From: CALIKW01 sp038998005
GTDB taxonomy: Archaea; Aenigmatarchaeota; Aenigmatarchaeia; CG10238-14; SCSR01
Direction of reading: 5' to 3'
Assembly: GCA_038998005.1 (NCBI GenBank)
Contig: JAVZIY010000013.1
Coordinates: 1-13,695, forward strand
Length of the DNA: 13,695 bases
Shown: one piece after another, positions 1 to 7,254 of the stretch
Layout: each line of letters opens with the position of its first letter
How positions within the stretch are numbered: position 1 is the first letter of the stretch
Position numbers and translations under genes: made by a program
Notes under the pieces: model-generated
Database searches by the model: none
Seen by the model: the letters and a program-made list of their open reading frames with translations, nothing else
What the model was told of the DNA's origin: nothing

Positions 1-2
1 TT

Positions 3-260
3 TTGAAAGAACAAAAGATAATTTCAGTCGCACTAGCATTCATAGTAGGTATTGCAACAGCACAACTTGTGCAAGCTTTAGTAAAAGATATAATCACACC
101 GATATATAGTCCTTACCTAGGTTTTCTAAATCCAGAGATTGCGGTGGAGGTTGGGGAATCTAAATTCATGATAGGAGATTTTATAGCTCAACTAATAAAC
201 TGGGTTGTAATACTTTTAGTAGTCTTCATCATCGGAAAAAAATTAGCTAAATCTATGTAA
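3..260 (+). CDS. mscL: Large-conductance mechanosensitive channel (MscL-like), 5' truncated
   Basis: This is the C-terminal 85 residues of a small membrane protein cut by the window edge. The frame is open from base 3 and ends with TAA at 258-260. Two hydrophobic helices are visible: residues about 7-33, ending in VKDIITPIY, and residues about 56-80, followed by basic GKKLAK. They are separated by a short outer loop. A first helix ending in VxDIIxPxx, a loop, and a second helix starting near a short F-hydrophobic segment is the MscL arrangement. MscL forms a stretch-gated pore that releases solutes under osmotic downshock. Known MscL proteins have about 10-15 more residues at the N-terminus, an amphipathic helix, which would lie before base 1. 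The first visible codon, TTG, is probably internal. The identification rests on pattern recognition of a short sequence and is fairly but not fully secure. Confidence 0.72.
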   Translation: MKEQKIISVALAFIVGIATAQLVQALVKDIITPIYSPYLGFLNPEIAVEVGESKFMIGDFIAQLINWVVILLVVFIIGKKLAKSM

Positions 261-261
261 A

Positions 262-278
262 ACTTTTTTGTTTTTTTA
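262..278 (+). terminator. T-rich terminator after mscL
   Basis: Directly after the mscL stop lies a T-run interrupted by one G (about 264-277). Oligo-T tracts are the usual archaeal transcription terminators. The tract overlaps the last codons of the converging gene at 276. Confidence 0.4.
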
Positions 279-707
279 TTTGATTTTATTTAAATTCCCT
301 TTCAATATTATCGGGCTCATAGTTTTAATTTCATCTTTGTAGAAAATATCAGGAATCTCATTTAGTAAGAAAATTTTTTTACCCAATACATGTGCAAATC
401 CCATTTCAAGAAAAACATTTCCACCAATATAATTTTTAATTCTTCCTTTATCATAATTCAAAACAAGAATTGCATTAGAATTTTTAATTTTTTCAAAGTA
501 ATATTTTATAACATTACTTCTCTTTGCTCTAATCGAAATTTTACCATTTTCTTTTTCTTGTCTAATTTGCTCTAATGTTATCTTTCCATTCAAAATCATT
601 TCAGAAGTTTTTGGTATTATAACTTTATGTCCTAATTTAATTAGTTGTTCGGCAATTTCCTTTATTTTATATGTAAATTCCAAACTGGCACAAATCACAA
701 TTTTCAT
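276..707 (-). CDS. Nucleoside 2-deoxyribosyltransferase-like protein
   Basis: A 143-residue cytoplasmic protein with a Rossmann-like start (MKIVICASLEF, residues 1-11), a predicted helix, then HKVIIPKTSE. The second half has the core NSNAILVLNYDKGRIKNYIGG (77-96) followed by NVFLEMGFAHVLGKKIFLLNEIP (97-119). The arrangement ILVLN...GGNxFLEMGFA is typical of the nucleoside 2-deoxyribosyltransferase superfamily, where the Glu of the xxEMGxA segment (E101 here) is the catalytic nucleophile in true transferases. Many archaeal and bacterial members of this exact type are uncharacterised, and some act as nucleotide-cleaving enzymes, so the substrate is unknown. The gene converges on mscL and diverges from the gene at 816 across a 108-bp AT-rich spacer. 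ATG at 705-707 is the only sensible start. The superfamily call is sound; the reaction is inferred. Confidence 0.7.
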   Translation of the reverse strand: MKIVICASLEFTYKIKEIAEQLIKLGHKVIIPKTSEMILNGKITLEQIRQEKENGKISIRAKRSNVIKYYFEKIKNSNAILVLNYDKGRIKNYIGGNVFLEMGFAHVLGKKIFLLNEIPDIFYKDEIKTMSPIILKGNLNKIK

Positions 708-783
708 AAAATTAATAATTTGCTTGAAGGATAAAAATTTTTCTTTAAGAAATTGATTATCTTAAAATTAAAAAAACAAAAAG

Positions 784-795
784 TTTAAATATTTA
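784..795 (+). promoter_or_regulatory. TATA box for the 816 gene and cdc48
   Basis: TTTAAATATTTA is centred about 26 nt before the ATG at 816, the distance expected between an archaeal TATA box and the transcription start. The transcript would therefore be leaderless and probably carries cdc48 as well. Confidence 0.6.
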
Positions 796-815
796 GAGTG
801 TAAATAATCTAAACT

Positions 816-1118
816 ATGAAAAAAGCAGTTTTAATCTGCTTTTCAGTAGATTCAGAAAAATTTGAGAGCAACTATGAGAGAAATAAATTTTTTAGATATC
901 TCTATGGATGGAAACAAATAATAAGGAAAGAAGAAAGGGTATATTCTTATGAAAGAAATGGGATTTTAAACGAAATCCCACATTTAAAAGTAGACCAAAG
1001 TAGCTTTATAATTCCAGAAAATCATATTAAAAAAATAGTTGAATTTCTAAAAGAGTGGGAGGATAAAGTTATTTGGAGAATGTTTAAAGTTATACTTGAT
1101 GAAAATATTTTTGAGTGA
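816..1118 (+). CDS. Uncharacterised 100-residue protein upstream of cdc48
   Basis: A 100-residue soluble protein that I do not recognise by name. It opens with a hydrophobic strand (KKAVLICFSV, 3-12), then an aromatic and basic stretch NKFFRYLYGWKQ (23-34), a strand with VYSYERNGILNEIPHLK (42-58), a second hydrophobic strand SSFIIPENHIKKIVEFLKEW (62-81), and a final strand. The alternating strand-helix-strand layout suggests a small alpha/beta fold. The FFRxLYGWK and YxYxRxGILxxIPHxK segments look like conserved signatures rather than random sequence. Its TGA stop (1116-1118) lies only 5 nt before the cdc48 ATG, and a TATA-like box precedes it, so the two are very probably co-transcribed. A Cdc48 cofactor role is a guess from position only. 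Confidence 0.75.
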   Translation: MKKAVLICFSVDSEKFESNYERNKFFRYLYGWKQIIRKEERVYSYERNGILNEIPHLKVDQSSFIIPENHIKKIVEFLKEWEDKVIWRMFKVILDENIFE

Positions 1119-1123
1119 GAAGA

Positions 1124-4100
1124 ATGAGTGAAAAAGAAGTTAGGTTAAAAGTTGGTGAACTAACAGCAAGGGAAGAAGCTGGAAGGGGGATAGTTAGGAT
1201 TGACTCTAAGATTATGCAAGAGCTTGGAATTAAGGAAGGAGATGTAGTTGAAATAGAGGGAAAAAGAAAAACGGGAGCAATAGCAGTAAGAGCTTATCCT
1301 GCGGATGTTGGCCTAAATTTAATAAGAATGGATGGTATAATGAGAAGAAACTGTGGGGCAGGAGTAGGAGAATATGTAAAAATAAGAAAAGCAGATGTAA
1401 AAGAAGCTAAAAAAGTTGTAATTGCTCCAACACAAAAGGGTGTAATAATTCATGTTTCTCCAAATCTCATAAAGCAAAATCTTTACATGAGAGCTGTAAC
1501 AAAAGGGGATATAATAATTCCTTCTCCAGTTATTAAGAAAAGTAGGCATGACGATATATTTGAAAGCATGTTTGGTATGAGCTTTGACGAATTCTTCCCA
1601 GAAGTTTTCTTTCCTTTTTCTGGAGAAACAAAGTTCATAGTAACAAATACAGACCCTTCAGGAATAGTTAGAATTGATGAGATGACAGAAGTTGAAATTT
1701 TACCAGAGGCTCCAACTGCATTGGTAGAAGAAAGAAAAATACCTGTAGTAACTTACGAAGATATTGGTGGACTAAAAGATATTGTTCAAAAAGTTAGGGA
1801 AATGATTGAATTGCCCATAAGATATCCTGAACTGTTTGAAAGATTAGGAATAGACCCACCAAAGGGTGTTTTACTTTATGGGCCACCTGGTTGTGGTAAA
1901 ACTCTTTTAGCAAAAGCTGTTGCGAATGAAAGTGGGGCTAACTTCTATTCGATTAGCGGACCAGAAATTTACTCAATGTGGTATGGTAAAACAGAGGAAA
2001 ATTTAAGAAAAATTTTTGAAGAAGCAGAGAAAAATGCTCCTTCCATAATATTTATAGATGAGATAGATGCAATAGCTCCAAAGAGGGAAGAAGTTTCTGG
2101 TGAAGTTGAAAAAAGAACTGTTGCACAACTTTTAAGTTTGATGGATGGACTTAAATCAAGGGGCAAAGTTGTGGTAATTGCTGCTAGCGTAACTGGAGAT
2201 ACACCAATTTTGATTAAAGAAAAAAGTGTAGTAAAATTAGTACCAATAGGAAAATTTGTTGATCAATTTTATGAAAAAGGTGTGGAAGGTGTAGAAAAAA
2301 ATGTTGAAGAAGTCTTTGTACTAGGGATGGAAAAAATGAAAACTAAAAAGAATTTCCCATGGACATTTTTCAAGTGTAGTGCTTTCAAGCCAGTCAGAAG
2401 TGTCTTTAGGCATAAAGCCAAAGAAATTTTCGAAATTGAATTCAATGGAGGAAAAATTAAAACTACAGGAAATCATTCTGTTTTTGTTAGAACTAAACAT
2501 GGAATTGAACCAAAAAGAGTAGATGAACTTAAAGTTGGTGATTGCCTTGTTGACTTACCATATAAAGTTAACAGAACAAATAATATGGAAATAAGGTCAC
2601 ATGAGTTTTTAGATGTCAAAAAAATTGTATTGCCTGTTTATAACTTTGAAACTGAATTAGCTTTTGAAACCACAATTTCAGGCGTCTTTTCCGCTCCAGA
2701 AATTTGTGCTGAGTTTGGTGTACATCCTTCTGCTATACATAGATGGCAAAGAGGGCTTCAACAACCAAGGATTATGAAATATGTAGGAAAAATACCAATG
2801 TATGTTGATGTAACACCAGAATTGATGAGCCTTTTTGGTTATTATGTGGCAGAGGGATCTTCAACAAAGGCACTTGATTTTTGCTTTGGTTCGCATGAAA
2901 AGAGTCTTATAGAAGATGTTCAAAGAAAAATGCTAAAGATTTTTGGAGTTAAACCTATTGTTAGAAGAATTAAAAATAGATGCAATATAACTTATAATAT
3001 AAAGCTATTAGCAGAATTCTTTAGTAGGTATTGTGGTAAAGGAGCAAAAAATAAGAAAGTGCCTTGGTTCTTATTCGAATTACCTCTAGAATATTTCTTA
3101 GAGTTCTTAAGGGCTTACACCTTAGGAGATGGTTATTTCAACAAAAGAGGCGGGATCGAAATAACCTCGATAAGCAAAAGGCTCATAGTAGAGTTAAATT
3201 GGTTATGTAGAATGCATGGTATCAAATCCTATATAAGTAAATTTAAAGCTAAAGCTGGAAGAAAAATTGATGGACAAACAATTGAAAAGGATACTATTGC
3301 TTACAGATTAGGAATAGGAAAAACAAATAACCCGTTCGTGAATCAAAAAAAGAAGAGCTTCCAGAAACTTGCTAGAATAAAAAAAATTACTAAAAAAAGA
3401 TATAATGGTTATGTTTATGATTTGTGTGGATGTGAAGGAGAAGCGTTTTTCGGTGGAGAAACTCCTATACTCCTACACAACACAAACATTCCCAATGCTA
3501 TAGATCCTGCACTAAGAAGAGCTGGTCGCTTTGATAGAGAAATAGAAATTCCTGTTCCTGATAGAGAAGGGAGATTAGAGATTTTAAAAATCCATACAAG
3601 AAACATGCCATTGGATAAAGATGTTGACTTAAATTGGCTTGCAGATGTCACTTATGGGTATGTAGGAGCAGATTTAATGGCATTATGTAAGGAGGCTGCT
3701 ATGAACGCCTTAAGAAGAGTTTTGCCAGAAATAAAATGGAAAGAAGGGGGGGAATTGCCGAAGGATGTTTTGGAGAAGCTAATAGTTAAAAAAGAAGATT
3801 TTGAAAATTCTTTGAAAATTGTTGAACCTTCAGCGATGAGAGAAGTTTTGGTTGAAATACCAAAAGTTAAATGGGAAGATGTTGGCGGGCTAGAAGAAGT
3901 AAAACAGCAATTAAGGGAAATGATTGAATGGCCTCTGAAAAATCCTGAAAGTTTTAGAAGATTAGGAATAACTCCACCAAAAGGTATTTTGCTTTATGGG
4001 CCACCTGGTTGTGGTAAAACTCTTTTAGCAAAAGCTGTTGCGAATGAAAGTGGGGCTAACTTCATTTCTGTGAAGGGGCCTGAATTGCTTAGTAAATGGT

Positions 4101-4708
4101 TCGGAGAAAGTGAAAAAAGAATAAGAGAATTATTTAAAAGAGCAAAGCAGGTTAGCCCTTGCATAATATTTTTTGATGAAATAGATGCTTTAGCTCCAAG
4201 AAGAGGACTTGGCATGCATGAAGCTACAGAAAGAATAGTTTCACAATTGCTAACAGAAATGTCTGGAATAGAGGAAATGAAAAATATTGTAATTGTAGCA
4301 GCTACAAATAGACCTGACTTGGTTGATCCTGCATTGCTTAGGCCAGGAAGAATTGATAGATTTGTTTTAGTTCCTGCTCCTGACGAAAAAGGAAGGTTAG
4401 AAATATTAAAAGTTCATACAAAAAATATGCCACTCAAAAATGTTGATATAAAAGATTTAGCAAAGAAGACAGAAGGATTTAGCGGAGCGGATTTGGAAGC
4501 CTTGTGTAGAGAAGCTGCAATGAATGCTTTAAGAGAAAATATTAAATCAAAAGAAGTAACTAAAAAGCATTTTGAAGAAGCACTTAAGAAGATAACACCA
4601 AGTATAAATCAGAAGATGATTAAATATTATGAAAAGTTTATTGAGAGAACTAAAAAGATAAAGGAAGTTGAAGAGGAAGAAAAAGAAAAAATTGGTTATA
4701 TAGGATAA
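1124..4708 (+). CDS. cdc48: Cdc48/VAT-type AAA+ unfoldase with an intein in ring D1
   Basis: A precursor of 1194 residues containing a 432-residue intein; the spliced product would be 762 residues, normal for archaeal Cdc48/VAT. This ATPase hexamer unfolds proteins, often for the 20S proteasome. The N-domain (about 1-190) starts EVRLKVGEL...AGRGIVRID. D1 has Walker A GPPGCGKT at 253-260, Walker B IIFIDEID at 308-315, and sensor-1 VVVIAA/TN split by the intein, then the arginine-finger region LRRAGRFD. D2 has Walker A at 959-966, Walker B IIFFDEID, sensor-1 AATNRPD and LRPGRIDR. Both rings therefore look ATP-competent after splicing. The C-terminus is acidic and basic and ends GYIG, which is not a clean HbYX proteasome-docking tail. 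GTG at 1115 is in frame and overlaps the upstream stop, but ATG at 1124 gives the family-typical N-terminus, so I chose 1124. It shares the upstream gene's promoter. Confidence 0.96.
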   Translation: MSEKEVRLKVGELTAREEAGRGIVRIDSKIMQELGIKEGDVVEIEGKRKTGAIAVRAYPADVGLNLIRMDGIMRRNCGAGVGEYVKIRKADVKEAKKVVIAPTQKGVIIHVSPNLIKQNLYMRAVTKGDIIIPSPVIKKSRHDDIFESMFGMSFDEFFPEVFFPFSGETKFIVTNTDPSGIVRIDEMTEVEILPEAPTALVEERKIPVVTYEDIGGLKDIVQKVREMIELPIRYPELFERLGIDPPKGVLLYGPPGCGKTLLAKAVANESGANFYSISGPEIYSMWYGKTEENLRKIFEEAEKNAPSIIFIDEIDAIAPKREEVSGEVEKRTVAQLLSLMDGLKSRGKVVVIAASVTGDTPILIKEKSVVKLVPIGKFVDQFYEKGVEGVEKNVEEVFVLGMEKMKTKKNFPWTFFKCSAFKPVRSVFRHKAKEIFEIEFNGGKIKTTGNHSVFVRTKHGIEPKRVDELKVGDCLVDLPYKVNRTNNMEIRSHEFLDVKKIVLPVYNFETELAFETTISGVFSAPEICAEFGVHPSAIHRWQRGLQQPRIMKYVGKIPMYVDVTPELMSLFGYYVAEGSSTKALDFCFGSHEKSLIEDVQRKMLKIFGVKPIVRRIKNRCNITYNIKLLAEFFSRYCGKGAKNKKVPWFLFELPLEYFLEFLRAYTLGDGYFNKRGGIEITSISKRLIVELNWLCRMHGIKSYISKFKAKAGRKIDGQTIEKDTIAYRLGIGKTNNPFVNQKKKSFQKLARIKKITKKRYNGYVYDLCGCEGEAFFGGETPILLHNTNIPNAIDPALRRAGRFDREIEIPVPDREGRLEILKIHTRNMPLDKDVDLNWLADVTYGYVGADLMALCKEAAMNALRRVLPEIKWKEGGELPKDVLEKLIVKKEDFENSLKIVEPSAMREVLVEIPKVKWEDVGGLEEVKQQLREMIEWPLKNPESFRRLGITPPKGILLYGPPGCGKTLLAKAVANESGANFISVKGPELLSKWFGESEKRIRELFKRAKQVSPCIIFFDEIDALAPRRGLGMHEATERIVSQLLTEMSGIEEMKNIVIVAATNRPDLVDPALLRPGRIDRFVLVPAPDEKGRLEILKVHTKNMPLKNVDIKDLAKKTEGFSGADLEALCREAAMNALRENIKSKEVTKKHFEEALKKITPSINQKMIKYYEKFIERTKKIKEVEEEEKEKIGYIG
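1874..1945 (+). repeat. 72-nt perfect repeat, D1 Walker A copy
   Basis: Seventy-two bases covering LYGPPGCGKTLLAKAVANES and GANF of D1 are identical, including every synonymous position, to 3992-4063 in D2. The flanking codons differ (for example before it GGTGTTTTA versus GGTATTTTG). Confidence 0.95.
2186..3481 (+). mobile_element. Cdc48 intein with LAGLIDADG homing endonuclease
   Basis: An in-frame 432-residue insertion (precursor residues 355-786) lies within sensor-1 of D1. Joining the flanks rebuilds VVVIAATNIPNAIDPALRR, a normal Cdc48 sequence. It begins SVTGDTPIL (block A, Ser1 nucleophile), has TTGNHSV with T448 and H451 (block B), and ends VYDL...GGETPILLHN (blocks F and G, terminal His-Asn), followed by Thr+1 of the extein. 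Two LAGLIDADG motifs are present: LFGYYVAEGS (acid E577) and AYTLGDGYF (acid D669), so the endonuclease looks intact. Residues about 523-549 resemble a helix-turn-helix between the splicing block and the endonuclease. Because ring D1 is interrupted beside its sensor Asn, Cdc48 should be inactive in D1 until splicing. Splicing residues Ser1, His-Asn and Thr+1 are all compatible with activity. Confidence 0.93.
3992..4063 (+). repeat. 72-nt perfect repeat, D2 Walker A copy
   Basis: Second copy of the perfect 24-codon repeat at 1874-1945, encoding the D2 Walker A region. The direct repeats are about 2.05 kb apart and flank the intein. Confidence 0.95.
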
Positions 4709-4717
4709 GCTAATTAA

Positions 4718-4731
4718 TTTTAAAATTTAAA
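4718..4731 (+). promoter_or_regulatory. TATA-like box for the CBS gene
   Basis: TTTAAAATTTAAA lies about 22-26 nt before ATG 4746, the right distance for a nearly leaderless start in the 37-bp gap after cdc48. Confidence 0.45.
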
Positions 4732-4745
4732 ATTATAGTGAGAGC

Positions 4746-5171
4746 ATGCTAGTGAAGGATATAATGAAAAGGGAAGTTGTAGTTGTAAAGCCTGATGCAA
4801 GTATAAGAGAAGCATCTAAAACTATGGCTAGATATAATATAGGAAGCTTGATTGTAATGGAAAATGAAAATCCTGTTGGCATTTTAACTGAAAGGGATAT
4901 TTTAAATCTTGTCGCTAGAGATGAAAACTTGGATGAAATAAAGGTAAGCGAAGTTATGTCAAAGGATGTTGTTACGATAGAAGCAGATAAAAAGATAGAT
5001 GATGCTGTTGACCTAATGCTTAAACATAAGATTAAAAGGCTTCCTGTAAAAGAAGGAAGTAAAATAGTTGGAATTGTTACCACAAGTGATATAATAGTAG
5101 CTGAGCCAAAACTGATAGAAGCTATAGCAAGCTTAATTTCTCTTAAGATTCCTGGTTATAGAGGAGGATAA
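4746..5171 (+). CDS. CBS-domain pair protein
   Basis: A 141-residue soluble protein made almost entirely of two CBS repeats that form one Bateman module. Repeat 1 (about 1-60) has VKDIMKREVVVVKPDASIREASKTM and GSLIVMENENPVGILTERDILN. Repeat 2 (about 65-125) has VSEVMSKDVVTIEADKKIDDAVDLM and RLPVKEGSKIVGIVTTSDI. The (G/V)GI(L/V)TxxDI strands are the CBS hallmark. Such modules bind adenine nucleotides (AMP, ATP, SAM) and regulate a partner; no catalytic domain is attached, so the partner must be separate. A 52-residue zinc-ribbon protein follows only 1 nt after the stop, with its ribosome binding site inside the CBS gene. This suggests the two polypeptides are made and act together, echoing CBS proteins in which a zinc ribbon is fused to the CBS pair. 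The ligand and target are unknown. Confidence 0.9.
   Translation: MLVKDIMKREVVVVKPDASIREASKTMARYNIGSLIVMENENPVGILTERDILNLVARDENLDEIKVSEVMSKDVVTIEADKKIDDAVDLMLKHKIKRLPVKEGSKIVGIVTTSDIIVAEPKLIEAIASLISLKIPGYRGG
5163..5167 (+). promoter_or_regulatory. Shine-Dalgarno site for the zinc-ribbon gene
   Basis: GGAGG ends 5 nt before ATG 5173, inside the last codons (Gly-Gly) of the CBS gene. It is a strong site and fixes the start of the downstream 52-residue protein. Confidence 0.8.
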
Positions 5172-5172
5172 G

Positions 5173-5331
5173 ATGAAGGCAAAGTGCTTTTGTCCTAAAC
5201 ATGGGAAGCTAAATTTAGATGAAATTGTAATTAAATCTGGTATTCCTTTATGCTCAAAATGTTCTTCTCCTCTTGAATTTTGTGAGGTTAGACCTAGATT
5301 CGATGTTAATGGAGGAAAAAGAAATAAATAG
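5173..5331 (+). CDS. Small zinc-ribbon protein, 52 residues
   Basis: A short protein starting MKAKCFCPKHGKLNLDE, with Cys5, Cys7 and His10, then CSKC at 27-30 and Cys37. The spacing of CxCPxH and CSKC about 17 residues later is that of a small zinc ribbon. The tail (38-52) is basic and probably unstructured. The strong GGAGG site at 5163-5167 and the 1-nt gap after the CBS gene show translational coupling, and the codon pattern matches its neighbours. It ends TAG at 5329-5331, 2 nt before the stop of the converging MFS gene. The function is unknown; pairing with the CBS protein suggests a metal-binding partner subunit. The reading frame is very likely real although short. Confidence 0.78.
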   Translation: MKAKCFCPKHGKLNLDEIVIKSGIPLCSKCSSPLEFCEVRPRFDVNGGKRNK

Positions 5332-5333
5332 CT

Positions 5334-6521
5334 TTAGCTTATTTTTCTTTTGAGAAGATAAAAAATTACTAAAGCAAAGATTTGCGTGATGAAAATAAAA
5401 ATTGTTAAATAAGAAATAGAAATTTCATAAAAAATTCCGACTAAAGATGAACCTATTAGCGAAGCAAAACCGTAAAATGCTGTGAAAATTCCATAACCAG
5501 AACCTCTTTTTGAGATTGGTGTTATATCAGCAATAACAGCTCTCATTATCGTTTCATGTGAACCAATTACTATACCAAAAGTTACAACTCCAAAAATTAT
5601 TAAAACAAAACTGTAAGTAAAAACTAAGAATGGAATTGTTAAAGTTAGTAAAGGAAGCAAGATTAATAGAAGTAAACCTGATTTTTTACTCTTTTTCTCA
5701 AGTTTATCGTAAGCTTTTCCTATTAGCAGAGCTATTATTGCATCAGCTATCATAGCTAAGGAATAGAGCAAAGGAATTTGCGCTTCTGGAATAACATTTT
5801 TTAACTTAAAGTGATAACCTAAAATCACGAAATTTATAAAACCAAGAGTTGTAACAAATGTAAAGAAAATGTAAAGCCAAAAAATTCTTGAAAATTTTTC
5901 TTTCTTCTTCTTTCTTTCCTTTTCTATTTTAGAGTGCCTGAAGAAAAAGTAAGCAAGGGATAGAAAAATCATTAAAGCAAAAAATGGTATCAAGAGAAGA
6001 GAATAGGCATATCTGTATTCTCCTAAGCTTATTGTTTTGAAATTAAGAAAAACTATTGAAATCAGTAAAGGACCTATTAATGCACCAATTTGATCTAAAA
6101 ATTCATGAATTCCAAAACCAAAGCCTGTGCCAACTTTTTTTGCAGCATAGGAAATAATTGTATCTCTTGCAGGATTTCTTACAGCTTTTCCTATTCTTTC
6201 CAAAATTATAAAAACTATAGCAATTTGCCAGTTCCCTGCCAAAGCAAGAAAAGGAATAGAAACAAGCAAGGCATAACCAAGAAAAGTTAATAACCAATAA
6301 GATTTTGTTTTATCTGAAATATAGCCAGAAACTGCTCTTAAAGCATAGCCAAAAAATTCTCCCAAGCCTGTGAAAAAACCAATTATCGCTGCACTTGCTC
6401 CGAGAATTTGTAAATATTGACCATTAATTCCTCTTGCTCCCTCGTAAATTATATCACCAAGCAGACTTACTATACCAAAAACTGTTATTAAAATCAATGT
6501 TTGCTCTACCATTTTTTTCAT
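5334..6521 (-). CDS. Major facilitator superfamily transporter
   Basis: A 395-residue integral membrane protein with 11-12 hydrophobic helices in two halves joined by a basic loop (about 190-212, rich in KERKKKKEK). The N-terminal half carries an MFS loop 2-3 motif, GYISDKTKSYW (66-76), preceded by YEGARGINGQYLQILGASA (26-44) and followed by ERIGKAVRNPARD (108-120). These segments are characteristic of an MFS subfamily found in many bacteria and archaea with no assigned substrate. The start is ATG 6519-6521; ATG 6510-6512 (MVEQ) is a possible alternative. The gene begins 31 nt after pyrE on the same strand, so it may be the last gene of the pyr operon; a nucleobase, orotate or related substrate is possible but unproven. 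It converges with the zinc-ribbon gene with a 2-nt gap. Confidence 0.9.
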   Translation of the reverse strand: MKKMVEQTLILITVFGIVSLLGDIIYEGARGINGQYLQILGASAAIIGFFTGLGEFFGYALRAVSGYISDKTKSYWLLTFLGYALLVSIPFLALAGNWQIAIVFIILERIGKAVRNPARDTIISYAAKKVGTGFGFGIHEFLDQIGALIGPLLISIVFLNFKTISLGEYRYAYSLLLIPFFALMIFLSLAYFFFRHSKIEKERKKKKEKFSRIFWLYIFFTFVTTLGFINFVILGYHFKLKNVIPEAQIPLLYSLAMIADAIIALLIGKAYDKLEKKSKKSGLLLLILLPLLTLTIPFLVFTYSFVLIIFGVVTFGIVIGSHETIMRAVIADITPISKRGSGYGIFTAFYGFASLIGSSLVGIFYEISISYLTIFIFITQIFALVIFYLLKRKIS

Positions 6522-6552
6522 ATTTTCGACAAGAAAATTTTATTTTTCAATT

Positions 6553-7254
6553 TTAAAAACTATTTTGATAATAATCATAAAGAAAACTGTAAATATCAAC
6601 ATGTCCTCTATATTCCTTCATTAAACTTTCTATAACTTTTTTGCTAGGTTTCAATTCTTCTATAGCAATTGGTAGGATATTCCTTGCCCTACTCATGCAA
6701 TAAACTGGCACTCCCATATAACCTATGATATAATTTTCAGGAAAAGTGCCTCCCCATCTTCTATCTTCTCTGTAACAAACTACTATTATGGAATTAACTT
6801 TTGCTCCACCTTCATACAAATGCAAAGCAGTTGTTATGACAGAATCTCCAGTTGTCGCCGTATCTTCAAGCAAATTGAAAGTTTTACCAGAAATGTCTAC
6901 AGGAGAAAGACTGTAAGGAAACTTTCCAGAAACACCATGAGATTTGAGTTGAGAACGTAGTAAAATAAATTCTTCAAACCCAAGCTTTTCGTTTACTTTT
7001 ATAGCTGGAAGAGTTGCAGATTCCGGAACTCCAACTAAAGGATATCCATTAAGTTTTCTTGAAACTAGAAAATCCTTGATAAAATTAGCAAAATCGTCAA
7101 GTCTTACAAAATTTTCCTGAAGTATTCTCAAGTTAACATACCATGAACTTTCTTGCCCAGAAGAAAGTTTTACCGGTTCCTCATAAAAACCTATACAATC
7201 TCTTTTTACCAAGAATTCTATGAATTTTTTCTCGTCAAATTTTACTTCCTCCAT
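6553..7254 (-). CDS. pyrE: Orotate phosphoribosyltransferase
   Basis: A 233-residue type I phosphoribosyltransferase that converts orotate and PRPP to orotidine 5'-phosphate in pyrimidine synthesis. Early motif: KLSSGQESSWYVNLR (29-43), the SGxxSxxYxxxR signature that contacts orotate. Catalytic loop: LKSHGVSGKF, with K104 and H106-G107 in the KxHG pattern. PRPP loop: NLLEDTATTGDSV (127-139), where E130 and D131 are the acidic pair before TATTGDS. The C-terminal 60 residues (VYCMSRARNILPIAIEEL onward) extend beyond the core and form part of a longer variant. The start ATG lies 18 nt upstream of the end of pyrF and is preceded by a strong GGAGGAGGT site, so PyrE production should be coupled to PyrF translation. 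The identification is secure. Confidence 0.95.
   Translation of the reverse strand: MEEVKFDEKKFIEFLVKRDCIGFYEEPVKLSSGQESSWYVNLRILQENFVRLDDFANFIKDFLVSRKLNGYPLVGVPESATLPAIKVNEKLGFEEFILLRSQLKSHGVSGKFPYSLSPVDISGKTFNLLEDTATTGDSVITTALHLYEGGAKVNSIIVVCYREDRRWGGTFPENYIIGYMGVPVYCMSRARNILPIAIEELKPSKKVIESLMKEYRGHVDIYSFLYDYYQNSF

Noticed and set aside
1319..4215. Open frames on the minus strand inside cdc48
   Set aside because: They lie antisense to a strongly conserved coding region and encode low-complexity Ser/Phe-rich sequence without recognisable domains.
4700..4708. HbYX proteasome-docking tail on Cdc48
   Set aside because: The protein ends Y-I-G; the Tyr is third from the end, not the penultimate residue that HbYX requires.
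4733..5083. Minus-strand open frame over the CBS gene
   Set aside because: Antisense to two clear CBS repeats; hydrophobic Ser/Leu/Ile-rich translation is a typical shadow.
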